Positions 34,325 to 45,045 of a stretch of 64,000 nt of DNA are shown piece after piece (position 1 is the stretch's first letter; each line of letters begins with the position of its first letter). The translations under genes were made by a program, and so were the position numbers. The stretch covers positions 1-64,000 of the forward strand of contig JAWQFJ010002821.1 in the NCBI GenBank assembly GCA_034096865.1, written 5' to 3'. Under the pieces are notes generated by a model. That model worked only from the letters and a program-made list of their open reading frames with translations, ran no database searches and was not told where the DNA came from. Source of the stretch: Theodoxus fluviatilis (taxonomy: Eukaryota; Mollusca; Gastropoda; Cycloneritida; Neritidae).

Positions 34325-34470
34325 ACAGGTAGGGTTCGAACCCGCAACCTCTCGAAAAAAGAGGGGGGGGTGGGGGGGGGGGGGGGGGAATTTCTGCCCG
34401 GATTCGAACCCGTACACGCATGACCTAACAAAACAATAGTCCAACGCTCTACCAGGTGAGCGATTCGGGA
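34325..34470 (-). repeat. tRNA-like SINE remnant with two B-box motifs
   Basis: On the minus strand CCTGGTAGAGCGTTGG (A-box-like) is followed about 40 bp later by GGGTTCGAATCC (B-box). After a poly-C tract a second GGGTTCGAACCC occurs (about 34331-34342). The T-stem does not pair fully, so I read it as tRNA-derived repeat, not a working tRNA. Confidence 0.45.
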
Positions 34471-34489
34471 ACTGTCATGAATAAGTGTT

Positions 34490-35145
34490 TGTGAAGCAAT
34501 TATAACGTTGTTTTCCACAAACCCTCCTCGGTTCGTATTTTGCACTGTAAATTGTAGACAAATGGATGATAGTTCATGAAATTTGAGTGGTCTTGTACAT
34601 TTTTACGATACTCAAGGTCTATTTCTGCCAAGTTAAATATCGATTCACTGCCATTAGGCCACTCGAACTGAACTTGGTAGTGTAGGCCTACTCTATTGCG
34701 CTGAGACGGAGTGGCTGTTCTAAGATTTGGACCGGCCGCGCGGGTGGAGACACCTATTTTGCCTGTAACACGGTATTTGTTTTTAGCAAAGGCGATTTTT
34801 TTCTGGGGAGGATCACGAAAACTATTTATGTAAATGGTGAGCGCTCGTACAGCGTGAAAGAAACGCTGCTGGCGACGGGAGTGAAGGAAAAGGCGAAATA
34901 TCGCCATTCCGTCAAGGGACATTTTAGGGGGGGTGTTTTCGAGTTTACGACCTTAAAATGTCACTTTTCTTTCAAACCTCGATTCTGAAAACTTGATACA
35001 TTCAATCGGACCTAACTTCCAGTAAGTGTGTAAAATGTCAAGGAAATCCGTCCAGTAGTTTTTGAGATATCAGCCGTTAAGTCTGGACAGACACACACAC
35101 AGACAGATAAAACTGTGAGGACCTCCAGTAAACCTGGAGGGATAA
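34490..35145. repeat. Probable transposon remnant
   Basis: A minus-strand ORF of 140 codons (34922-34500) is followed on the plus strand by GTCCAGTAGTTTTTGAGATA and a CAGACAGACA-like end, a motif often seen at the ends of invertebrate repeats. The family is not identified. Confidence 0.35.
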
Positions 35146-35391
35146 TCCAGTGTCTATCAATCCGGAAGGTCATTGAATGGCTGTCAAGTCTGTTTACAAT
35201 TACACAAACGTACCAAGGGCCACAACTAGTTTAATCTGGAAACGGCTTTCTCATAACCGTACCAGGCGTTTAAACTAACTTGAAGAACCGAGCCCAACAA
35301 CCGCGCAGAAAAGCTGGCCACCAAATCATAGTTGTGACCCGTTTTTGCAAACTGAGTCTTATCCCAAAACAATTCAAATTTTATATATTTG

Positions 35392-36212
35392 TGTGGCCGG
35401 GTGTAGTGAAGCCCAAAGTTTTACTCTCCCTCTCTCTCTCTCTCTCTCTCCTTTTCTCTTTCTCTCTCTCTCGCCCTCTCTCTCTCCTCCCCCTCCTCCC
35501 CCTCCTCCCTTTTGCCTTGTCAAAGCGCTGGCCCAAGCCAAGCACTGTCAGCATGTTTCCCCTCTCCCCCTCCCTGTATCCCTGTATCATGTATCCTGCG
35601 TCTCAGACGGCCATGTTCTATATCTGTTGTAAGACCAGCCTACTATGTATCTTATCAGCCTGGGAGGGTCCCAGTGCGCCTCCCCTTATCTGTTTGTTAA
35701 TTGAACTTGACATGTGACTTCGGACAGCTCCCCTCTATCGTTTGCGCGGCTATTCATAAATCGTTAGAATCTAGAGACAAATTTGATAATTTCTCTAAAT
35801 TAAGGCATCTGATTGCAATGGTGCAATATTCATTCGGTTGACTTTGTTATGCCTATCAAGGCAACACTTGGTTTGAATAATTTCAAGTAAGTATAAGGCA
35901 GCAATGAGCCTTTTTATATCACTAGGAAAGCACAACCCCAAGACAGGCTGAAATCCACCACTGCTGATTTCAAGCCTGGCTCCCCTGGGGTCCGCGCGTT
36001 GCTTTGATAAGGAGGGGCTGTCGGCAGGTCGAGAGAGAGCTCACCAGCAGTCTCTACAGAGGCGTTCACCACCAGTCTCTTGGGAGACCACTGTCATTCA
36101 CGTTTAATAAAGAAAACTGGAAACGTCACGGGTTTGCCTCCTCCCTGTCTTGAACATCAACGGACCAGGAGCCTGCATCACCAACCAGGCACATCACCTT
36201 GGCTCCACCACA
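35392..36212 (+). repeat. 5' LTR of gypsy element
   Basis: Starts TGTGGCCGGG, has a CT tract, a polyadenylation motif (AATAAAG near 36104) and ends ACCACA. The other copy is 42128-42977. Confidence 0.88.
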
Positions 36213-36215
36213 TTC

Positions 36216-36233
36216 TGGCGTCGTCGGCAGGAT
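36216..36233 (+). other. Primer binding site of gypsy element
   Basis: TGGCGTCGTCGGCAGGAT begins three bases after the 5' LTR, the normal place and TGG start for a tRNA primer site. The tRNA species is not determined. Confidence 0.6.
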
Positions 36234-36242
36234 AGACAGGAA

Positions 36243-37373
36243 ATGGAAAGCGAACTCATCAGTTTCGATGACGGTGTGACCAGCTCCACAACACCATCGG
36301 CGATGGAACAACCGGCCCCCTCAGCCTTAGAACTACTGGCCACAGCTGCTGCTGCAAGGACACCTGTTCTTCCTGCAGGTGCCTCTCCCCACCCTTCTGC
36401 CAGAGAGTCTCTTTCCACCACAGCAGCCAGCGGACAGCATGCCCCCACAGCCTGCTTGATGCCCTCTCAGCCTGCCCCCCCTGCCCAGTCTGCTAGGGCA
36501 AGCAGTGACCAAGGCGGCAGCAAATCTGCTCGGCAATCAGAGCGGCTGTACCTGATGCAACCCCCCAGACTGCCGATGTTTTCGGGAGAGGAAGGAGACA
36601 TTGAGTCTTTTTCCGAAGAGGCAGAAAGAGTACTACGAAACTGTCCAATGGAAGATGGGGCCGCTACAGAATGGATTCTGCAGGCATTAACAGGCTGCGC
36701 ACGGCAAGAAATTCTCCGGCGTCCGAACCTCTGCACAGCAAACGACATCATCATCACCTTGAAAGAGACATTCGGCGATCATCGTGGGACGTCGACGCTC
36801 CTTGGCACCTTCCATCGCCGAAGCCAAGGGGTCACGGAAGGCATCATAGAGTATGCTCAACACCTCCAACTGCTTGCACAGCGAGCAAACAGGCGGAAAG
36901 AGGGATGCCTGGATGACGAGGCCCTCCGGGACCAGTTGGTGACCGGCCTGTACTCCCCATCGCTTCGCCGTGACCTCCGCCGCTTCCTCAGGGAGCACCC
37001 TGACTCAAGCTTCTTGCAGATCAGATCCGAAGCTCAACGATGGATGCGGGAGGACGACATCGACCTGAACCACACCTGTACACAGCAGATCATTACCTCC
37101 GGGGATGAGCTCTCTCAGGTGAAGGAACAGCTGGCCTTGTTAACCCAACAGCTCCAGTCGCTCCAGGCGTCAAGCCGTCCACCTGATCCACGCACTGACC
37201 AGCGTGCCCATGCACGAGGCACACGAGCCCCTTTACGCTGCTGGCACTGCGGCAAGTTAGGGCACAAGCGTGTCGACTGTCGTCAAAACCGTTCGGCGGC
37301 ACGGGAAGCGTCACAGGAAGCACTCTCTGGGGATTCGCCACGTTATCCCCAGGCACAACAGCAGGGAAACTAG
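36243..37373 (+). CDS. Gypsy Gag (376 aa)
   Basis: The frame is open from 36150, but the first ATG outside the LTR is 36243 (MESELISFDDG), which I take as the start. A Pro/Ala/Ser-rich N-terminus leads to a capsid-like helical domain (about residues 100-280, with MFSGEEGDIESF and GVTEGIIEYAQHLQLLAQRA). A CCHC zinc knuckle at about 333-346 (CWHCGKLGHKRVDC) binds RNA. The stop TAG directly follows the slippery heptamer used to enter pol. Confidence 0.85.
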   Translation: MESELISFDDGVTSSTTPSAMEQPAPSALELLATAAAARTPVLPAGASPHPSARESLSTTAASGQHAPTACLMPSQPAPPAQSARASSDQGGSKSARQSERLYLMQPPRLPMFSGEEGDIESFSEEAERVLRNCPMEDGAATEWILQALTGCARQEILRRPNLCTANDIIITLKETFGDHRGTSTLLGTFHRRSQGVTEGIIEYAQHLQLLAQRANRRKEGCLDDEALRDQLVTGLYSPSLRRDLRRFLREHPDSSFLQIRSEAQRWMREDDIDLNHTCTQQIITSGDELSQVKEQLALLTQQLQSLQASSRPPDPRTDQRAHARGTRAPLRCWHCGKLGHKRVDCRQNRSAAREASQEALSGDSPRYPQAQQQGN

Positions 37374-37406
37374 TTACCCCCGTTGCCTGCAGCCAGGCAA
37401 CGGGGG
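37364..37406 (+). promoter_or_regulatory. -1 ribosomal frameshift signal between gag and pol
   Basis: GGGAAAC at 37364-37370 lies in the gag frame as G GGA AAC, a canonical X XXY YYZ heptamer. After a 6-nt spacer (TAGTTA) comes a perfect 13-bp hairpin with loop CAGC (37377-37406). A -1 slip moves reading exactly into the open pol frame. Confidence 0.85.
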
Positions 37407-38908
37407 GCCGCAGTTTGGCAGGACTGGTAGGAAAGTGCCCCACAACCACAATCAAGTTAAATGGAGTGGAGGTGCCAGCATTGTTGGACACGGGCAGCGA
37501 GGTGACCACGGTGACACACTCCTGGATGGTGCAAAACGTGAGGAATGGTACGATGCTCTCATCGCATATGAGGCTGCGAGCTGCTAATGGCGCTGAGGTA
37601 CCATACTCAGGCATCCTGGTGGTCGACCTCGAGATCTTTGGTCAGAAGCTTTCCGACATCCCACTCCTTGTCGTCCACGATCCAACGGAGCCTACCATGT
37701 TGGAGAGAAAGCGACGTCTACCAGCCCTGGTGGGCATGAATGTCTTGGCCAACTGCACCTGCGACCCGACCGGATTACCTGACATCCTGCAAGCTGCCAT
37801 TCAGGAAATCCGACGGGACGATGGCACTAGAGGCATCGCCAAAGTAGCCAGCAGAACTTTTGTTCCTGCTCATTCTCTTATCACCGTAAAGGTGACCTCT
37901 ACGAAGCAACAAGGTCCCTTTGTGGCAGCACCGACAGACCAGCCACTGCCTGGAGGCCTGATCCTCGTACCCACTTTCGTCAGTGCTGATTCAAGTCAAC
38001 GATTTCTTCGCCTGGCCAACATGTCGGATAACAATTACATTCTACGCAAAGGAACACCAGTGGCCAGTCTTCAAGCAGCTGACTGTGTAGGTGCAGAAGT
38101 GAGCTTCACTGCGACCACAAGCGAGATAGTGATGGACACTACGGTCACCGACTCAAAGCAACAGGCTCCACCGAGGTTAATTCCATGTCCTACCTTCGAC
38201 GGAACTGCAAGGCAGCGGGAACAGCTGCAGCGAATTCTCATCAAGAACGCTGCTGCCTTCGCGGAAGAAAGTGGAGACCTGGGATACACTGATGTCGTCC
38301 GTCACCAAATCAGGACAACAGACGATGTACCTGTGGCCCAACCTTACCGCCGCATTCCGCCGCACCTCCTTCAGGAAGTACAGGACCACCTCAGCGGTTT
38401 GCTGGAACAAGGTGTCATCACGGAGAGTTACAGCCCCTATGCGGCACCAGTGGTCCTGGTTCGGAAAAAGACAGGCGACATCCGGCTCTGCGTCGATTAC
38501 AGACGGCTCAATGCCAAGACGGTTGGAGACGCGTACCCCGTGCCCAGGATTGAAGAATCCTTCGACGCCCTCGTCGGAGCGCAATATTTTTCCACTTTGG
38601 ACTTGGTAAGTGGCTATCACCAGATTGCCATGGACCCGACCGATCAGAACAAAACGGCCTTCGTGACACCTTTTGGTCTTTTTGAATATACAAGGATGCC
38701 GATGGGGTTGGCATCAGCTCCGGCGACCTTCCAACGCCTCATGCACAAGACCATGGGTGACTTCCTGTTCTCGTTCTTGTTGGTCTACCTGGATGACCTA
38801 CTAGTGTATTCCAAGACCTTCGAAGAACACCTGGAACATCTTACAAGCTACTGGGTAGAATCAGCCAGGTGGGACTTAAACTCCGCCTCGACAAGTGCCA
38901 GTTTCTGA
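37370..38908 (+). pseudogene. Gypsy Pol part 1: protease and RT (broken by frameshift)
   Basis: Entered by -1 frameshifting; the frame is open before the first ATG at 37415. The aspartic protease motif LLDTGSEVTTV is at about 37481-37513. RT motifs follow: CVDYRRLN near 38490, STLDLVSGYHQI near 38595, MPMGLASAPATFQ near 38697 and YLDDLLVYSK at 38786-38815. Reading leaves the conserved frame near 38850 by one base and ends at 38908. No Pol polyprotein can be made without correcting that step. Confidence 0.85.
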
Positions 38909-41307
38909 GACGAGAAGTCAGCTACCTGGGACACACTGTCTCGGTTGATGGCATCAGTTGTGAGCAAGGAAAGGTTGAGGCAGTGAAGAACTGGCCCATC
39001 CCAACAACTTCTACTGAGCTCCGCAGCTTTTTAGGATTCGCCGGGTACTATCGGCGCTTCGTAAAGAGCTTCTCCCGAATTGCTGGCCCACTACACGATC
39101 TGATCAAAGAAGGTAACAAGAGCCCCAAGAAAAAGGCAGGAAAAATTCCTTTTGTATGGACTGCCACACACCAGGCTGCCTTCGAAAATCTGAAGACCAA
39201 ACTGACAGGAGCTCCAGTACTAGGCTACGCGGACTTCACCCTACCCTTCATCCTGGAAACCGATGCCAGCCATGAGGGGTTGGGTGCCATTCTCTCCCAG
39301 GAGCAAGATGGAGGACGGCGCGTCATCGCCTTTGCCAGTCATCGACTACGCCCGACGGAGAGGAATCAGGCTTTCTACAGTAGTCTAAAGCTGGAGTTTT
39401 TGGCTATGAAGTGGGCCATTACGGAAAAGTTTCGGGACTACCTTGTAGGTGCTGATTTTGTCGTGTGGACAGACAACAACCCACTGGTGCACTTCCGAAC
39501 GGCCAAGATGGGAGCGCTTGAGCAACGGTGGGCAGCTCAACTTGCCCAATTCAATTTCAAGGTGAAGTACCGCCCAGGGGCGACGAATCCCGCCGACGCT
39601 CTTTCCCGACTCCCAGCGGCGACACCTATACCTGCAGAGGTTGCCGAGGCAGTGCAGGAGTTCCTGATCTGCAACCATCAGTACGCAGAAGGCACGGCAG
39701 CCGTGATATCTTCAGGGGGCTGCAACACCGGTCAACCCCAGGACATCCCCTCCCCTCGCCATCCACCAGAGGAGCTTCGCCAATTACAGCGACAAGACCC
39801 CGTCATCCGACCTGTCCTTGAGTCCTGGCCAGACCGACCACAGCCAGGAAGGGACCAAAAACTGAGAACTCTCTGGAAGCAACACCGCCGACTGATATGC
39901 AGAGATGGCATCCTATACCGCCGAATGACAGACCCTATTCATGGGTCAAAGGAACAACTGGTCCTCCCCAGTTCGATGCGCCCTGATGCTCTGGTCGCTG
40001 CACACGACAGTATGGGTCACCAGGGCTTCGAACGAACAATGCAACTTCTGCGCCCTCGAGTCTACTGGCCCGGCATGTTTGAGGATGTCCGCTACTACAT
40101 CGGCAACTGCAACCGCTGTATCCTGGGACGTCACCATGCAGTGAAGACGACGTCAACTCCAGTTCTGGCCAGCCGCCCACTGCAGATCTTAGCCATCGAT
40201 TTCACTAGGATGGAACCCGCTGCTGACGGTCGCGAGAATGTCCTGGTTATGACGGACGTCTTCACAAAATTCACACAAGCTATCCCCACCCGTAACCAGG
40301 AGGCACAGACGGTCGCAAGGGTTCTTGTCAGGGAGTGGTTTCAACGGTTTGGAGTGCCAGAGCGAATTCACAGCGACCAAGGCCGTGATTTTGAATCCAG
40401 TATTGTGAAGGAGCTCTGCAATGCCTACGGCATCGTCAAATCTCACACGACCCCATACCATCCCGAAGGCAATGGTCAGTGTGAACGCTTCAACCGCACC
40501 CTCCACGACCTGCTGAGGACTCTGGACCAAGAGCAGAAGAAAAAGTGGCCTCTTCATATCCAAGAAGTCGTCCAAGCTTACAACAACACCCCACATGCGT
40601 CGACCGGCTTTTCTCCGCATTTCCTGCTCTTCGGTCAGGAACCTCGCATACCGCTGGACAACCTGTTCGACCAGTCACTGCCGACAGCCTCCGGAGCAGT
40701 AGACTGGGTCCGTCAGCATCGTCAGCGCCTCCTTGATGCTCATCGGCGGGCATACCAGCAGCTGCTGCAGGCTGCGCAGCAGCGGACCCGTAGAGCAGAT
40801 GTGGGAGCAGCAGACCATCGCTTGGCCACCGGGGACTATGTATACATACGGAATCGTGTGCCAGGGCGCAACAAGATTCAGGACATTTGGAGACCTGATC
40901 TCTTTCGTGTCACCGCCCGCCGCGACTCCAGCCTTCACGTCTATACCATCCAGCCCGTGACCGGCGGCCCGGAACGCGTGGTGAACAGGCGGGATCTGCG
41001 GCTGGCGGGCGAAAACTTTCACCTTTTGGAGCCGGCAGTGAAGACAACTATTGCAACACCAGACAAAGAAGAGTCGGAGTCACCAGGGATATTCTTGGGG
41101 TCATTACCCCGAGCATCATCAGCAGCAGGTCGGGGGATTACCATCATAAGGTCTGACTCGCCATCTGGATCTACAAGCGTGTCATCATCCTCAGACAGTC
41201 CAGTGCAGACCCTCCCCCGTCCTGTACCTGCTCCAAGACGGTCTCTTCGTCTCGCTGGAAAGGCTTTGGACTGTAACTGCCAATCCAGGGTCGGTCAGAG
41301 ACACTAG
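38869..41307 (+). pseudogene. Gypsy Pol part 2: RT thumb, RNase H, integrase
   Basis: Continues the RT after the break (LKLRLDKCQFLRREVSYLGH), then an RNase H with ETDASHEGLGA near 39257 and a tail ending NPADALSRLP near 39586. The integrase has an HHCC zinc site (HDSMGHQGFERT to CNRCILGRH, about 40005-40134) and D, D, E residues in LAIDFTRM, IHSDQGRDF and EGNGQCERFNRTL. A GPY/F-like segment lies near 40800-41000 and a basic tail closes the ORF. Open for 812 codons. Confidence 0.88.
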
Positions 41308-42127
41308 TGTATTCTGTCAAATGGATCTATTTTGGACAATCGGTGAGTACCAACTTTTTGCTTGCAATCTCCGTAACAGGTGCCCTCCATAAAAATGAAA
41401 ACAAATGAAAGGAAAAAACAAATGTACAGTGTAATACAAGTTTTCTGTTAAAGTTGCTTTAGAAGTAATATACTTATCACTTGATATATTCAGGATATCG
41501 TATTTGTAATGAAATGTTACCATTGTGGTGTGAAAATTGGTTCATATTTTGATTGTAAGTGGTCATTCTGACTGTACTGTCTCATTGTTGTGCGTGTTGT
41601 ATTTTGGGATGGACAGCCTTGTGGATTCAGGTCAAATACCACCCAAGGTCTTGTTCATGGAATGTAACCTCACGCCTGGTATTTCTTGTTCCAATGCATC
41701 CCGGACTTATGTCTTTGTCTATTTTTGTTATGGTTCGTAATGGCAGAATGTCCATTGCGGTGGCACCGTAATTGGTCTTATTACGGTGGAATTCGTAATG
41801 CGGTCAGAGCATTGCGGGGTGTTACTGTTGAGTGTAGCACCAATATTTAGTGTTTAACCTGTGGCTTCTTACATCTAGTTGAAGGGTTCAGACCGCTTCT
41901 AGCTTGTTTTTGAGGCACAAGTTGTGTATGTTTTATGTCAGGTTGATGACACTTGCTGAAGGGTTAAGACCGCTTCAAGATGTCTGACCCAACCTGTTGT
42001 ATCAAGTTCGGATGCTATGATGTTTTCTATGTTGAATGACTACTTGTAATCACCTGAACGAACCAGATTGACTAGACATTGTTTTTCTTGTACTTCGAGG
42101 GCGAAGCACTGTTAGATTGGCGGGATA

Positions 42128-42157
42128 TGTGGCCGGGTGTAGTGAAGCCCAAAGTTT

Positions 42158-42248
<91 letters not shown>

Positions 42249-42977
42249 TCTCCTCCCCTCCTCCCCCTCCTCCCTTTTGCCTTGTCAAAGCGCTGGCCCA
42301 AGCCAAGCACTGTCAGCATGTTTCCCCTCTCCCCCTCCCTGTATCCCTGTATCATGTATCCTGCGTCTCAGACGGCCATGTTCTATATATGTTGTAAGAC
42401 CAGCCTACTATGTATCTTATCAGCCTGGGAGGGTCCCAGTGCGCCTCCCCTTATCTGTTTGTTAATTGAACTTGACATGTGACTTCGGACAGCTCCCCTC
42501 TATCGTTTGCGCGGCTATTCATAAATCGTTAGAATCTAGAGACAAATTTGATAATTTCTCTAAATTAAGGCATCTGATTGCAATGGTGCAATATTCATTC
42601 GGTTGACTTTGTTATGCCTATCAAGGCAACACTTGGTTTGAATAATTTCAAGTAAGTATAAGGCAGCAATGAGCCTTTTTATATCACTAGGAAAGCACAA
42701 CCCCAAGACAGGCTGAAATCCACCACTGCTGATTTCAAGCCTGGCTCCCCTGGGGTCCGCGCGTTGCTTTGATAAGGAGGGGCTGTCGGCAGGTCGAGAG
42801 AGAGCTCACCAGCAGTCTCTACAGAGGCGTTCACCACCAGTCTCTTGGGAGACCACTGTCATCCACGTTTAATAAAGAAAACTGGAAACGTCACGGGTTT
42901 GCCTCCTCCCTGTCTTGAACATCAACGGACCAGGAGCCTGCATCACCAACCAGGCACATCACCTTGGCTCCACCACA
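42128..42977 (+). repeat. 3' LTR of gypsy element
   Basis: Matches the 5' LTR apart from a longer CT tract and a few substitutions. Confidence 0.88.
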
Positions 42978-43955
42978 TTCGTATTTTCAAAATCTACCTC
43001 CAAAAAACTATCTTTCAATTGATATAAAAATCTAACTTCTACTCCAAAAACTGAACAAGTTATGCTTACTCAACGAGAGGTGGAGTGCTAATGGCTATTT
43101 TGAGAAATCAAGAGTCAAAGATTTAACAACTTTATTCACAGTTTTTCCTTAACAACGGGCCTTTTTAATGCATGCATCAGCTCAAAACTTGGCAGGTTGG
43201 TAGAGAAAATTTATTTATTTATATAACATAGAATGATAAATTAATGGAATAGTATTTGATCTTGACAACAAGTAACTGTTATTATTCAACAAAAAATACA
43301 AAACGGAGGAAGAGAATGTGCAATTTTTGGTGTATTTTAGGCTAAAAAGAAATTTCCAACAATTGAGTATGAAAATTAAGTGTATGTAGGAATCAGTTTT
43401 GCCAAAACGTCAAAATGTACAAAATCCACCCTCATCACCTTTGTCAGCCTCCACTGCGTTTTTGCTGCGTGCGAGTTAAGACTGAGTTCGTGAAAACGGG
43501 TCACATTTAGAATCCAAATACGCTTCTCTACCTTCATCTACCAAGTATACAGCAAAATCAGCATAAAGCCTCAACTCACCAGGTCTTCATTTCCGACTTG
43601 TTTAAACGTATTTTTTACCTACGCGTTTAGTCGGCTGTTGGTGGGGAGTGCTTAACGTTTAGAAGGTCATGTCCTTCCTAGTTTTAAAATCAGAATATGA
43701 CAATGACCGTGACACTGTATCTATTTTCTGCTTGATTAATCACTTGATTTTTTTGCCTAATTTGGGTGTGAGAGATGGCCCCATCACTACATGTATTCTC
43801 ACACCAAACTGAATCCAAAACACTTACTAACATTGCCACAACTTCACAGCAAGGCTTGAATTCAACTCGATCCATACATATCATATTTAAATCCACTTTC
43901 TAACCAAATGATGCAAGCAAACTGATTATCACTCAGGCACGAAAACATTCAAGCA
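42978..43955. other. Intergenic, nothing recognised
   Basis: AT-rich sequence without exon or repeat structure. Confidence 0.3.
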
Positions 43956-43962
43956 TTCAAGC

Positions 43963-44493
<531 letters not shown>

Positions 44494-44764
44494 CAGTGTA
44501 CAGTGCTTGCATCATTATTGTATTTAGCCATGACAATCCCATCCTGAGCTATTCCATGATAGTAGTGCTGCCCCAAAAAAAATTCAGATGAGATTTCCAC
44601 CGCTATGAGATTGGAAATGTTATCCATTTTACTGCTAATGCAAAAGTCTCTCGGCAGATTCTGCCGAAAATTCTATCAAACTCTACAGAGGCGTTTGAGC
44701 AAATCTCGTTTTATGCATTGTGGTTTATCAAGACCTCGTTCAAATGACATCACACATTTCCCTC

Positions 44765-45045
44765 CCATGGGTTGGGGTAAGAATAGACCTAACGTACCAG
44801 AGTCCTGAGTTCCACAGCCGAGTAGGAGCGGAACTTTGTGCTCCATGTTGCTTGCATGACGAGCAAATAGATCAGGACAACTGACAAACACCTGGATTAA
44901 CTGGGAAATTGAAGACTTGACTTACTCTTACTTTAACTAGCTTAAAGGGCCTTACACAGCCTACAAAGGCTGGCAGGCTGTAAAGATTAATTAATTCATT
45001 TATTCAGTCATCCACCCATTCATTCATTCATCCATTCTTTCCTTT
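44765..45045 (+). repeat. SINE-like element with ATTC tail
   Basis: Core GGGTTGGGGTAAGAATAGAC, then GACTTGACTTACTCTTAC, then tail GCCTACAAAGGCTGGCAGGC and ATTC/ATCC repeats. Confidence 0.6.

Larger units (their letters stand above)
35392..42977 (+). mobile_element. Ty3/gypsy LTR retrotransposon, nearly intact
   Basis: LTRs (35392-36212 and 42128-42977) bracket gag and pol in the usual order: matrix/capsid, zinc knuckle, protease, RT, RNase H, integrase. The LTRs differ mainly in the length of a CT run, so insertion is recent. One frameshift in RT near 38850-38875 is the only clear defect. I could not establish a target duplication: the flanks TATTT and GTATTTT are only suggestive. A long 3' non-coding region (41308-42127) precedes the 3' LTR. 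Confidence 0.93.

Noticed and set aside
34392..34470. Functional tRNA gene
   Set aside because: T-stem pairing fails and no clean acceptor stem is visible; a tRNA-derived SINE fits better.
34500..34922. 140-codon minus-strand frame near the TRIM promoter
   Set aside because: It overlaps what looks like a transposon remnant, and I cannot tie it to a known protein.
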